Numbered from the stretch's first letter, positions 11,059 to 22,792 are shown. The stretch is 64,000 nucleotides of DNA from Zymoseptoria tritici IPO323 (GCF_000219625.1 NC_018212.1:1178001-1242000), one strand, 5' to 3'. Translations and numbers: made by a program. The notes: a model not told the origin generated them from the letters alone.

Positions 11059-11905
11059 TCACCAAACCGCCGCCTTCTTCCTCAACACGAACCCATAATA
11101 CTCAAACCCCCCCTTCTCATCCTCCAGAACCTCCATCTCCACCCTCCACTTCCCGTCTCGATTCAACAACGGCTTGACGAAATGCGGTTGTCGATATGTC
11201 ACATACAGAAACACGCCGTTCGGCTTCAGAATTCGATGGACCTACTCTCCTCATCAGTGCCCACATACATCGTCCCACCCACCCCCACCCCGCAAGGAAG
11301 GAAGGGGACTACTACTCACCTCATCAACATACCCCCCCGTATTCCTCAGCACATCCTCAGGCGGACTCCACGGAGAACCATGAATCATCGCATCCAAAGT
11401 CCCCTTATCAAACGCCACATCAACCGACTCGTCAGCAAGAAGAGCGGAGAGGTCGCGAACATCCGCGCACTGCCATTCGATTCCCGCCTCGGCTTTCGTA
11501 CGAGCCGTCATCATCTCCACGACCGTGTGCGAGAAGTCCACGCATAGTTGGTTGGTATACCCTTCTTCTGATGAGAGGTCGTAGGGAACCGTCTGAGATC
11601 CACACTCTCCATGGTTAGCACATGACGTGGCTCATGATGGGGACAAGGTAGTGGTCAGGAGGATTAAGACGTACACTATCCCCACTCCCCAAGTGCACAA
11701 TCCTCGGCTCATTTTCAGCCCGGAAGTGCGGAAAAAAATGTCGTCGAAAGAAAGGTTTCAACGAGGAATAATCGCGGAACCATTCGTGGGTGGGAGTCGA
11801 GCCGGAACCGGAACCACCGTTGGAGGAGGAGGAGGAGGAGGAAGTGTAACGGGAATTCCAGTACTCGGGCGTGGCGAGGGCGGCGTTTTCTTCGTCGGGC
11901 GTCAT
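11059..11905 (-). CDS. class I SAM-dependent methyltransferase, METTL13/CSKMT-like
   Basis: Exons 11905..11675, 11592..11320 and 11241..11059 give 228 residues; the introns (82 and 78 nt) sit between complete codons, and the first has a GCTAACC branch site. Motif I is split by the first intron: VHLGSGDS | TVPYDLSSEEGY. Other landmarks are PEYWNSRY at the N-terminus, VDFSHTVVEMM, and DVAFDKGTLDAMIHG, the post-I motif typical of eEF1A or citrate-synthase lysine methyltransferases. The protein ends YGFVLRKKAAVW. The likely role is methylating a lysine of a translation factor or other protein; the substrate is inferred only from family. A Ser/Gly-rich run (SSSSSSSNGGSGSGS) is inserted after the N-terminal motif. 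Confidence 0.85.
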
Positions 11906-12328
11906 GTCTTTTTTTTCGAGGAGAAAGAGGAGAGCGGCGGTGTTGATTGTTGAAGGGTGTAAGATGTTGGGAGGTATTTGCCATTGATTTTTTTGGGGGA
12001 GAGATGATGCGTGTGTGGTGCCTGAGGCATGCAGATCGTCAAGGTTAAAACGAAAAAGGCACGAATTCGCATCGGTGAAATGTATACGTAGCAACATGGA
12101 AGGAGGTAAGAATGTCTGGTAAATGCTAACATCTCTATCGGTCTGAAACTGCGACCTTATAGCACACAAGACTGAATGCGTGCGAGGTATATACATTTCC
12201 CTCCCCCCTCCACCGACCGAAACTCCACTCCACTCCCACCCCGCCGATAAGTCAGTCTTCCAACCCAAAAGCTGTGAGAAAAAAAAAAGAATTCGTCCGT
12301 CATACCCTCCCCTCCCATCACATCTCAC
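11906..12328. other. spacer between methyltransferase gene start and flavin monooxygenase gene end
   Basis: Holds the methyltransferase promoter and the 3' flank of the upstream monooxygenase gene, both on the minus strand. The methyltransferase frame stays open through here but the family N-terminus begins at 11905. A short poly-A/T tract is at 12281-12290. Confidence 0.5.
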
Positions 12329-13931
12329 TTAAACACCCCTCACCCACTCCGTACCCGTCTTAATGTCGCCAAACCACGCCATTATGATATCCTTGAAGTA
12401 GTATGATCTCGGCGTCCACTGGCCACGATCACCACTCTTCGGCAGCTCGCTCATCCCCTTCTTGACATATGTCGAATTGAGACGCAGCAGACTCGACTCC
12501 TTCATCTCCTTCTTCTCCTTGGCGGATTGATGAGGAGTGACCTCGACCACACCCTCCTTCTTCATCCTCGTGATCATACGCGTCATCATCTGCGCCGTGG
12601 CGTCGGCGCCCAAAGTCCAGCTCGCGTCGACGTACCCCACGACGAACGCCGCGTTGGGGAGGTCCTCGATCATGACGCCCTTCCAGGTGAACTTGTCGGG
12701 GATGTGGAAGGGTTTCCCGTTGACCGTCACTTTCATGCCGCCGCCGAATTTGAGTTTCAACCCCGTCGCGGTGATGATGATGTCCGGGGAGAGTTCCTGG
12801 CCGTTTTTGAGGTGGATGGTTTTCTCGTCGATGTTTTCAATGTGGCCGGTGGCGACGGAGGATTTGCCTTGGCGGAGGGATTTGTAAAAGTCGCCGTTGG
12901 GGCAGACACACAGGCGTTGTTCCCAGGGATAGTAGGAGGGGGTGAAGTGGGGGTCGAGGGGCACGCTGGCGGGGAGCTGGGCTTTGGTGAGTTTGAGCAT
13001 CATCGCCTTGGCGCGTTCGGGGAACCAGGCGGAGAAGGTGGTCATGAGCATGGGAGCGAGGATCCATTTGAGGCGGAAGACGCGGTCTTGGAAGTTGGGT
13101 GCCCAGGAGAACCAGCGACGGATGAATTTTTCGAGTTTGTCCTCGGTCGGGGCGGCGAGGATGTAGGTGGGAGAGCGCTGCAGCATGGTGACGTGCTTGG
13201 CCTTTTCCGCCATGACGGGGAGGACGGTGACGGCGGTGGCGCCGGAGCCGATGATGACGACTTCCTTGTCGGCGTAGTCGAGGTCTTCGGGCCAGAATTG
13301 GGGGTGGATGACTTGACCCTTGAAGTTGTTGATGCCGGGGATGTCGACTTGCATGGGGTTGTGGTAGTCGTAGTATCCCGTGCACATCATGATCCATCGC
13401 GCCTTGAATGTCTTGTTCTTCTCGCCGTTGACCTTGGTCTGGAGGGTCCACGAGTTGGACTCGGAGGAGTAGTCGGCGTTTTCGACCATGGTGTTGTATT
13501 GGATTTTCTTGTCAATGCCATACTCGGCGGCCGACTCCTTCATGTACTTGTGGATGCTTCCACCGTGGGCGATGGAGGAGTCCTCGTGCCATGGGCGCCA
13601 TGGGAAGCCGAATGTGAAGAGGTCCGAGTCGGAGCGGATGCCTGAGGAATTGAGGTGTTAGAAAGAGAAGAGAGATGGTTGTGGCAGGGGGGATCTTCGG
13701 TGGGTTTGCAGTGCAGGAGTAGTAGTAAGCTGCATATTCCGTGCATGATTTCTTACCGGGGTACTTGAACAGACTCCAGGTTCCGCCGAGCTCATGCCGC
13801 CCCTCCAGGATGGTATATGTGAGGTTGGGCAGACGCTCCTGCAGACGGTAACCGAAATTGATGCCGGCGATACCAGCGCCGACGACGACAATGTCGTAGG
13901 CGTTCTCGCCCTCGGGGGCTTGCCACGCCAT
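12329..13931 (-). CDS. flavin-binding Baeyer-Villiger-type monooxygenase
   Basis: Two exons, 13931..13757 and 13641..12329, separated by a 115-nt intron with a CTAAC branch site; 495 residues. The N-terminal FAD Rossmann motif is VVVGAGIAGINFGYR, followed by GGTWSLFKYPG | IRSDSDLFTFGFPW across the splice, which is the conserved substrate-loop region. The Baeyer-Villiger fingerprint appears as FKGQVIHPQFWPED, the NADPH-binding site as VIIGSGATAVTVLP, and a late motif as IITATGLKLKFGG. Such enzymes insert oxygen next to a ketone carbonyl or oxidise N/S atoms using NADPH and O2. No biosynthetic genes flank it closely, so a detoxification or catabolic role is the simpler inference. A 372-codon open frame antisense to it is a shadow. 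Confidence 0.9.
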
Positions 13932-15738
13932 GGTCTGTGGATGTCGAGGAGATGTGGAGAAGGATGTGGTGGCCCAGAGTAGTGTAGTGTAGGATTCTGC
14001 AAGGGATACGATGGAATGGGGCGCACAATCAGTGGAGGAGGAACATGGGTGGAATGGGAAGAGATGATGAATGATATATATGGAGACGCTCATTCTGTGG
14101 TCGGTCTGGAAAGTCAACCACTCTCTGCCACAAGATGCCTCGGTCGCCCTTGGCTTGCGCGCATCATCTTCCCGAAGAAGCTCAGGTCTCTCTCTCTCTC
14201 TGAATCTCAGAGTTGTCCGCCGTGGCTGAGATGGTGGGTGGGGAACTCCGTCGCAACCTTTTCCGAATGCGGAGTCGGTAGAACTACCGCGGGGAATGTC
14301 GCTGTCGCTGTCGCTGTTGTCCATCCACATCATCAACAACGATGAGAAATGGATCGAGGAACGCAAAGAGTAACTACTGGCGAGATGTGGTGGGATCAAC
14401 CTTGGACGACCTTCTGCGAGGTCAGGCAGGATAAGACAGATTATGCAAGCAATCGGGGCATGAGGCAAGACAGTGATGGTCAAGGGAGACAAAGCCGCCT
14501 AGGAAATCGGCAGAACAGCGGTCGTCGTTCTCGACCGGATCTCCGGGCTCTCATCAGTCGTCGTCGTCGATATAACGGTATCGTCGGTAATCAGAAGAAA
14601 CGCGTTCGGTCACGGATGAAGAATCCTGACCGGCGCGCATCATGAAGAAGACAACCGCGCAAGCTTCTCCCTCGAACACTCGTCCCCTCCAAACAACCAA
14701 AGACACAAACCCCTCCGATGTATACCTCATTTATTCCACGCATATCCACGGTCGCAACCTCATATCCACAGTCGCAACTCGATCGCCCACGGGAGGGGGA
14801 TCCCGTCTTTCGTGGCGAGTGATCGAGCCGGAACGATTGCGATCAGACCAAAAGCTTAATACCTAATGCTTCCCGACTTTTCGCAACCCGCAACCTCGGC
14901 TACTTTTCTGGAAGAGTAATTAATGAAACGACGCGTCATGGTCGCGAGCAAGCAGCAGAGTTAATTCTCCGAGATTTTATTGTATTCGGCCGCAAGGCCC
15001 GCAACGATTTCACAAGGCTCAGAATCAAGGCACCAAGGCGGAACGCCTACCAACCAAGCTCTCACAACAGGACATCTCATCGACAAAACGTGACCGATCG
15101 CCGCGAGACTTGCGTTCAGAGATGGGCCACAGGTTGCCTCTTGGCTTTATACAATTCTGGCAAGTTGTTGTTGAGAATCGCGTTCGAAGTGCAAAGTCGA
15201 TGTTCGTTCGGCTGAGCGTTCGCGTTTCTCAAACTGCGTACGTAGCTTGCACAGAGAAGGAAGGAATATCGCGGAGGATCTTTCGCTTACTGCCTATTCT
15301 AGGCAATACTCGACTCATATCAGGAATGGACAGCAACCCTTTACTTTACCCGTTGTGGCCATTTGCTGACATGCATGCTTCCCACCGACTTGGCGACATT
15401 AAAGACGAGTTGAGCAATCACCGGATTCTATCACCGCCCTCGTTTCTCCAATCCCTGCTTCAAAGAAACTGTTCCAGCATCGGAAGAAGCGTTAGACGGC
15501 AATAAATGTCGTTCTGTACAGATTGCGCCAAAGCCATGCTGGGAGGGGGGAAGGAAGAAGAGCAGGTGAAAAGGAAGGAGGAAGGTATACCCGACTTTTC
15601 CAAGTCAAGTCGCCAGGTTGGCCGATTCCAAGCAAAACCGCGAAGGATACCACACACCCGTAAGCAGGGACCTGTACTGTAAACAACCAGGCCTACCCGG
15701 TTATCAATCTCATATCCAATCCCCACCTCCCATCCATC
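13932..15738. other. large intergenic region; no gene recognised
   Basis: About 1.8 kb without a convincing coding pattern on either strand. It contains a TC microsatellite at about 14187-14201. The end nearest 13932 should hold the promoter of the monooxygenase gene. Confidence 0.5.
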
Positions 15739-17042
15739 TCAAACCCCCAATCCAGCAACCAGCGCATCCAACCCCGAACTCTGCGTCCCCGCATCCGCCG
15801 GCCTCCCAACCGGTCCCGTCCACCTTAAACCCAACTCCCCCCTCTCATCCCTCCCATTCACCCACGCGCTCTCCGCATTCCCCTTCAAAAACCCCCTCCA
15901 CCTCTCCTCCGGTCTCGCTCTCCACAATTCCGCCAAACCCCTCACAAACACCCCTTTAAACTGCGCTCCGTCACTCCCACAATCCGGCTCGCACGCCTCC
16001 ACGAGCACCCCATCCGGCGCGAGAGCCCCGATCGCCGCGTCGGCGATGCGGGACGCGGTGGCGAGGTAGACTGCGTCGCCGGTGGCGCGGGAGAGAGCGG
16101 TGAGCGCGCCGAGGAGGACGCCTTGGTTGTAGGACCAGATTGTGCCGGCGTTGTTGCTGCAGGCTGGGTTGAGGCCGTCGTTGATCAGGTTTTCACCGTT
16201 GAGGAGGCCGGAGGCGAGGAACCATTGCCATTGCTGTTTGGCGAGGGAGAGGTAGTCGTACAGCGGCGGCACATCTGTCACGCGCTCGGCGAGGTGGGCG
16301 GCGACGGAGAGGTAGAGGGAATTCGTGATGGCGTTGATGTAGGTGCGTTTACGGTCCCAGGGTAGTCCGCCTACGGCAGGGGCGGTGTTGGAGGAGCAAT
16401 TGGTCGTGCCAAAGACGGAGTGCATGTCGGCGAAGATGCGTTGGGCGGTGGAGAGGTAGGACGGGTTGAGGGTGAGGTCGTAGGCGGCGATCCAGGCGAG
16501 GGCCCACCAGCCTTCGTCGTCGTAGAAGTCGTTGAGGAAACCGCCGCGGGGGGCACGGCGGGAGGGGGGTTGGGGAATGGTAGTGACGGTGGTGTCTTCG
16601 TTGTTGTTGTCGGGGGTGTCGGTCATGTTGACTGTTGCGATCATCCACTGCTGGGAGGGCATGCCCATTACTTTGGTCGTTTCGGTGTTGATTAAAGCGT
16701 TGTAGCCTGGTGCTTGGGCGTAGGTGTTGCTGAGGACGTCTTCTACCGCTGGAAGGACGTTGTTGTCGATGAGAGCCAAGTTTGAGATTATTGTTATACC
16801 TGGTTGACGGTCAGGACTGTGCTCGTGCCATGCGGTTTATGCAGAAACTGACAATTGGCGCTGTTCCACCAATTTGTACTTGGGTTCCGAATTCCTGTCG
16901 ATCGATTATACCATTGCTGTAGAGTGCTAAAAGCTGCTTCGGCGTTCGCAAAGGTCACATCTCGTTTAATCGCCGTTGCATTCGATGAACAGATGAGCCA
17001 TGTAAATGAAAGAAAAAATGAGCTAGCGATGCGATTATACAT
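15739..17042 (-). CDS. secreted GH76 endo-alpha-1,6-mannanase
   Basis: Exons 17042..16853 and 16799..15739; 416 residues. The 53-nt intron (GTCAGT donor, CCTGACC branch site) joins NSAN to CITIISNLALIDNN, restoring the conserved family N-terminus. The start at 17042 gives a signal peptide (MYNRIASSFFLSFTWLICSSNATA). The paired catalytic aspartates lie in DFYDDEGWWALAW, and other GH76 landmarks are QQWYNRSTGI, WWNSANC and GTIWSYNQGVLLGAL. Family members cleave alpha-1,6-mannan backbones or act as Dfg5/Dcw1-type wall enzymes. There is no C-terminal hydrophobic GPI signal, so a soluble secreted mannanase acting on fungal or yeast wall mannan is more likely than a GPI-anchored transglycosidase. 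Confidence 0.9.
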
Positions 17043-17931
17043 GATAGAAAAATGCCGTCGCAAAAGAGTAGAGGCTGAAAGGAAAGAGTGAAGGAAAGTC
17101 AAACCGCTCCAGAATACCGACCAGCAGCATCTCTTACCTTATACCAGTCCGATACCGTTGTACATTTCTCACGATCCGGAACGTAGGACGTCAATCTGCA
17201 TGATTCGGCGTCGCAGCCACTCAACTGTGGAGGTGGTACATTCGACGACATGGCGATAGTCGGTGGTAACAAAAGGGACCAGCGGGAAGCGAGGCAAAGG
17301 GACCAGCAGAAAGCGAGGCAAAAGGGGCCATCAGAAAGCGAGGCTTTGTGACTGTTTCTTGTCGCATTTCCCGTTTTCAACAAGATGAAGTTGGCGTTCT
17401 GATGCAGTATTGGTCAGGGATGTCGAAACTCAGTTGCGTGTGAAGAAGCGATCGTCAGCAGAGGCGTGGGTAGGAGGACGGAGTGGCATTGATGCAGTCA
17501 TCGTGAGATGCCTTCGACTTGACGCCGCGTCGTTGTGCAAGACCGCCTCTTTGCTGATGGTGGTGATGGTGCGAGGATGTGAAAGAGGAAGAGAAGCGAA
17601 AGTTGTGAAGTCCTCAGATCGAGGCTGAAGGCTTGGCGATACCGACAAGGATGATGAGACGGACGCAATCTGGACGAGGATGCACGTGTGAGGTTTCGAA
17701 CGAAGTGTGATACTTGAGATATCCATCTCTGCAAAATTGATGACGCTAGTCGTACACTACGTCGTCTATGAAAAAAGGGATTACGTACCGAAACTCTGCT
17801 CCCTTCCGACCCCAACGACCTTTGAAAGCTGTAGTCGATGAGACTGTCCACGACTCGCCATTATTCAATACCTCCAGACGCCTCAGGCCTACAAGCCACG
17901 CCTAGAGCAGACTTCACATTCCGAGGATCAT
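17043..17931. other. intergenic region carrying a 24-bp tandem repeat
   Basis: No firm gene. A minus-strand open frame (17383-17099) crosses the repeats and contains MSSNVPPPQLSGCDAESC, but it lacks family likeness and its composition in the first half is set by the repeats. The rest is the 3' flank of the CBM20 gene and the promoter of the GH76 gene. Confidence 0.45.
17272..17344. repeat. three tandem copies of a 24-25 bp unit
   Basis: Units at 17272-17295, 17296-17319 and 17320-17344. The first two differ at one or two positions; the third has a few changes and one extra A. Each ends in AAGCGAGGC. The array lies about 230 bp upstream of the GH76 start codon. Confidence 0.85.
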
Positions 17932-20521
17932 CTAATCCACTTGCTCCTCCTCTCCTCCCGTCTCCTCTGCATCTGGACGGAAAACATCATTCACAGTCAC
18001 CGCTCCCGCGCAATTCCCCGGCACGGTGTAGACCCTGTTCGGATCGGCCTCATACTGGATGGATCCGTTCGTGTACCTCCGGTAGTACTTGTACTCAAAG
18101 GACAACGCGACCGGCAGGCTGACCGTGTAGAACCAGATCGGGTCCGGGTCGGTGTAGTTTGCTGAGCTGAGGGCTGGTGCATTGTCGACGTTCCAGGTGG
18201 CGAGTTGCTCGATGCTGCCGAAGATGTTGACGGACTCGCCGAAAACGGTGACGATGCGTTCGCGGAAGGTGACGGATGTGAGGGATGGAGTGGAAGCGCA
18301 GGATTCGGTGGTGGTGGTTGAGATGCTGGTGCCGGCGGGTTCGGGGCGGGTGAATTCGGGCTAGGAAGGAGGTTAGTCGGATTGGTTGACACGCATGAGG
18401 TGTGGAAACTTACGGTTGGCTCGACGTAGCCTGGAGCTGTGGTGGTTGTGGTCGTGAATGGACGCGTGGTTGTGGTGGTGATAGGCCCAGTGTAAGCAGG
18501 CGGAGGACCGTTTGGCGCTCCAGTAGTGGTCGTCGTTGTAGTCGGTGCGCGGTAAGTGCTTGTCGGTGGACCAGTATATTCAGGTGGTGCTCCGTTGCCT
18601 CTCGAAGTCGAGCTCGAGGTCGAGCTGGCCGTCGAAGTGGAGCTGCTAACAGTGGGCGGACCAGTGTAGGCAGGTGGTGCTCCGTTGCCACTCGAGCTGA
18701 CAGCTGCCGGCTCAGAGTAGAGTGGTGGAAGGATGCCTGAAATCGTCGTAGCTGTCGATCCCGATGATGTAGCACTGCTCATCATCATAGAGCTGCTCGA
18801 GACCGCGGGCTCGGAGTAGAGTGGTGGAAGAATGCCTGAAATTGTCGTAGCTGTCGTTTCCACACTGCTCATCATCATAGAGCTGCTCGAGGGCGTGGGC
18901 TCGAAGATAGGTCCTTCCGACGTGATGTATGGGATCGTCTCGGACGGAGACATGCTAGAGATCATCATGGAGCTGCTCGGTGCGGAGTAGAGCGGCGGCA
19001 GGACGCCGCTCTGGCTGGGCTCTGAATAGGTCGATGGAATTTCAACAGTCTCAACCGCGGATTCGGATGAAGACCGACTGGGGCTTTCACCCGGGAAAAT
19101 GTAGCTGGGCAGGAGTGTAGTTAGGTTTAACCCGGGAGTCATTGAGCCTCCCGTCGACATCGGCATGGACGGTGTGATTGTCGCCAAGGGACTCATGGAG
19201 GTAGTCGACGGTGACTGCGGGACTGTGTACTGGGGTGGTTCTCCAGCAGAGGAGTAGCTGGGAGGCGTGCTGTTGACAGGCTTAGGGTTCTCCGTTGGCC
19301 TCGTGCCGCCGACCGAGCCATCAGATGGTTCACTACCAGTGACTTGGTCCAGGATCTCGCAGTTGTCGACGTCCATATCCGCCATGTAGTTGTACGCCAC
19401 GCATCCGGGAGTCAAGTCGCACTCTCTTGCGCAAGCACTGGCCGAATCTGTTGTCGCTCGCTTGGGCGTTCTACCCGTGTAGACCACGCCGCAAGTGGTG
19501 TTGAATGCATTGCCATATTCGCTGTTGCAAAGAGTAGAGTTGGTGGCTCCTACCTCGCAGGTAGGCTCACCGCACGGAGGCAGAGCGTCGTATGACGGAG
19601 GAGGTCCGACACCCGATGGAGCAGCGCTGGTCATGGAAGACATCATGGAGCTCATGGAAGAGCTCATCGATGAGGCCATTGACGACATTGCAGGATCGGT
19701 GTAAGCGGGTGGGGCTGGAGCACTCATCATGCTAGACGAAGATGACACCGAGCTCATCATGGAGGCCATTGAGGACATGGCAGGATCAGTGTAAGCGGGC
19801 GGGGCTCCCGGGCTCGTTGTTGAAGAGACCGGACCAGTCGGCGGTGTGTTCATGCTGGAGGACATCGAATTGGTAGGTGCGGTATACGCCGGCGGGTTGC
19901 CTGGGTTGCTGGTGGGCGATGGCGTCTGAATGATGTAGTATCCAGGCATAGTGCCGGATGGGGGAACCGTGCGTGTGACGACCGAGGTATAAGCCGTGCC
20001 GCCAGTTTGATATTCCGTCAAGGTCACGTATCGTTGGGGAGGTCGATAGACATAGTAGACACCCTGAGATGCTCCTGCTGGAAACGCAGTGGAGTACGTG
20101 AAGTCTTCTGTCAAGACGGAGACTCCTGAGTAGCTACCGTACACCGTTGTGTAGGGCGGTAGGGTTCCGGTATAGCCACTGGGCGTTACAACAACCACAG
20201 AGCCTGGGTTTGTGCCACTTGGGGCAATGGTCGTGGTGTATGGCGTAGCGGCCGAGCTTGCAGGGTCTTGTTGGAGAAGTCAGCTTCAACGTTCGACGAT
20301 GCGCTGTTGCTCAAACTCACTTGTGGCATAGCTGATGGTCGAGGGAAAGCCGACAGTGCTACCACTGCATTGATACACAGCGACAGTGACAACGCGAGCT
20401 GTAAAATCCGTCAGCGAACATCGTCTTGCGGTCGGCACGGCCTTGTCTTACTCGTCTGGGCAGAGGCCAATGTCGACAGGAAGCCGAGCACGGCAGTGCT
20501 TTTCCTCCAGTCCATGGTCAT
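17932..20521 (-). CDS. secreted Ser/Thr/Pro-rich protein with PPxY-type repeats, a PAN/apple-like domain and a C-terminal CBM20 starch-binding domain
   Basis: Four exons, 20521..20452, 20398..20321, 20266..18414 and 18360..17932; introns are 53-54 nt with GT..AG ends and all phases agree, giving 809 residues. The N-terminus is a signal peptide (WRKSTAVLGFLSTLASAQ). A low-complexity region follows, rich in Ser/Met/Thr and studded with PPAYT or PPLYS blocks. Roughly residues 280-355 form an 8-Cys segment (CGEPTC ... ACARECDLTPGCVAYNY ... NCEILDQ) resembling PAN/apple domains. After more repeats, the last exon encodes a CBM20 (SVTFRERIVTVFGESVNIF, IEQLATWNV, DPIWFYTVSLP, FEYKYYRRYTNGSIQYEAD, PNRVYTVPGNC). 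No catalytic domain is seen. A wall-associated or matrix protein that binds starch or other alpha-glucan is inferred. Without splicing, the frame misses both the signal peptide and the CBM20. Confidence 0.85.
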
Positions 20522-21720
20522 TGTGATGCGGCGTTGTTTGCAGAGTTGACCAGTGAGAGGGATCAGCGGGGAAGAGGACGCATGTTGAGTACATAGCGTC
20601 GCGTGGTGTGTTATACTCTCGTTTCCTTTTCCTCATTCCTTGGAATGCTAAGAATGCCGGGGCTTCCGACGCCATGTCACCGGGACTGTATGCTTGATCA
20701 ATGCCATAATACGATCTGTGGAAATGCGTCGAGCTGAGCTTCTGTATTGCTTCGAGTACCATTGGGTTTGCTCGATGGTCAAGGTTGCGCTGTCATCTAA
20801 ACTCATGAGTTGCTTCATACGTTGGCAAGACTTGATTCTTGCGACGGAATTGGTGGGCGGCGGACAGTTGTGGAATGCACCATCACAACAGTGGCGAGAA
20901 GTCCAGACCCCACCGAAGCATTGTTCGCAGGATTCCAGGGACATTCAAGAGATTGGTTCCGAAGCATTGGCATCCCTGGCTCGGAATGCCGTCCGAAAAG
21001 GTTCGCACGGTCATGCGTTTGTGAATGCTTGATATGACATTGTCGGGCTCCATCGTCGTCGTCCTTTAGGGGGTATGGCATCGGCATTGTTCCAGCTCTC
21101 CTCGTGGGGTGTTTTCTAGCATCGCGGTCGGGATCATATGAGCCCAAAGATCAAGTGCCACGCAGACCGTCCAACGTCCCTTTCCGCAAACAGGTCCTTG
21201 ATATCGATTACAAGCAATGCGTCCAACCAGGCTCAGTCAAGAAATTGAGCATTGGCGGATGACATCTCCTACCTCCAAAAGGGAACGAAGAAGCAGAAGA
21301 AGACAACTTGATAAGTGCCGTCGGGAGTAAGATTGTCCGCGGATCGATGCTGCCTGAGGCTCCACTCACCTGTCTTTTTGTACCAGGTATTTAGCCCGAA
21401 ACATCAATAATCACCTCACTTTGTACGACTCCTTCTGGTCCACTCACCAGATAGACCGCGTCGGCTCAAGGATGCTCGTCGAGATGCTTCGCCCTAGGCT
21501 CAGCCAGGACGCCTCAATCCATGACTCGCATGAACCAATACATGTTCTCTCCTCACCAATGCCGGGTTGGCTGGGCTGCTCGAACCAATGCCCAGCTTAG
21601 AGAGTATCAGACGCACGGCTGGCCCTGTGACCTATTGAACACTGAACGTATCGATCTTTGGCGACCCGAACTATACCTTGCTAGACCACCGATCGAACTG
21701 ATCCATGAAAAACGCAACTA

Positions 21721-21782
21721 AGGCAACGAGGACATGGTGGACAGGGACATATCAGGCAACGAGGACATCGTCGTGGACAGGG
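21721..21782. repeat. imperfect direct repeat, two copies
   Basis: Two copies of a unit of about 26-29 bp, both beginning AGGCAACGAGGACAT and ending GTGGACAGGG, at 21721-21746 and 21754-21782. The second carries a 3-bp expansion. Function unknown. Confidence 0.7.
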
Positions 21783-22540
21783 CGATTTCGGAGAACTGAG
21801 AACGAGTGGGAGCCACGATTTACCTACCCGAATCTCGAAATTTCGACTGGGAGCAGTGTATACTATGCTGTTTTCACGGACACTCTCTGACTTGAATGGC
21901 ACCTCCGTCGTCCGATCGAACGATCAACTGTTTGAATAAGTCACCGTCAGATTAACCTCCGCGCGCGTCTAGGCTTGCTGTCGTCTTGTTCGGCCTCGTC
22001 AGTGTCTCGCGTCTACTTGAACAGCGTGGCATGGTTCGGCTCCTATCGTGAGTGAGTGCTAGACGTCCGGCACCAAGTCCCACAAAGCTGGACGTTCGCG
22101 TCCTTCGGCTTATTGATGACTCTTCATAATGATCTCAGCCATCCCGTCCGAACGAACTCTCTCGATGAAGTGATATTGACGGACAACAACAAACAAGTGC
22201 CGTCGGAGAGTGGAGGAAGATGGTCCGATGCCCGCGGTCAAATAGTTCTATCGGTCATGATCGACGCCAAGAATCTCTATAGCCGCATGCGCCTTCACGG
22301 TTGGTGGATAGGGATGTTCTTCCACCGTGGATGGAAGATTTCTGCGTATATACACGGTGGAATCCACTACGTACACAGGGTGGACGTAAGGGAGATAACC
22401 CCTGCGAGGCTAGATTCGGGCACTTTGCGCGTCGATATAGGTTATATCCGGGGTCATTGGTATCCACTCCTTCCTAATTGGGCAAAGCGTATACCGATCT
22501 GCTGTGGACGGAAGCGACGTCTTCTTACATACACGCTCTC

Positions 22541-22558
22541 CACGTGTATATACACGTG
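22541..22558. promoter_or_regulatory. perfect 18-bp palindrome made of two CACGTG E-boxes
   Basis: CACGTGTATATACACGTG reads identically on both strands and consists of two E-box hexamers flanking a TATATA core. CACGTG is the established core site of bHLH and bHLH-zipper regulators. It lies about 305 bp upstream of the GH5 start codon and about 2 kb upstream of the divergent CBM20 gene. The binding role is inferred. Confidence 0.5.
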
Positions 22559-22792
22559 TATGGACACAGTGTGGATTGTGGAGGAACATCCCTATTGGTG
22601 GAACGTCAGTTTACCCGGCGATGACCCAAGTCCGCCTAGCGTCTTCAAAGTCGCTTGACTGTCCACAATGAAATGGAGCCCCAGATTTGTTCGAGCGGGG
22701 AGGCCGCTCTCCTCAACTTGGCGTGGACAAGCAGATGGAAGTGGAGCCGGATATGCGTGTGACCTCATGCGAGTCGTTCGGCAGCAAGATGC

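Noticed and set aside
12527..13645. 372-codon open frame on the plus strand
   Set aside because: It lies exactly antisense to the flavin monooxygenase and has the Gly/Asp/Val-rich composition typical of an antisense shadow.
22056..22658. 200-codon open frame upstream of GH5
   Set aside because: Protein has random-like composition rich in Trp, His and Arg, and spans the E-box palindrome region; no homology recognised.
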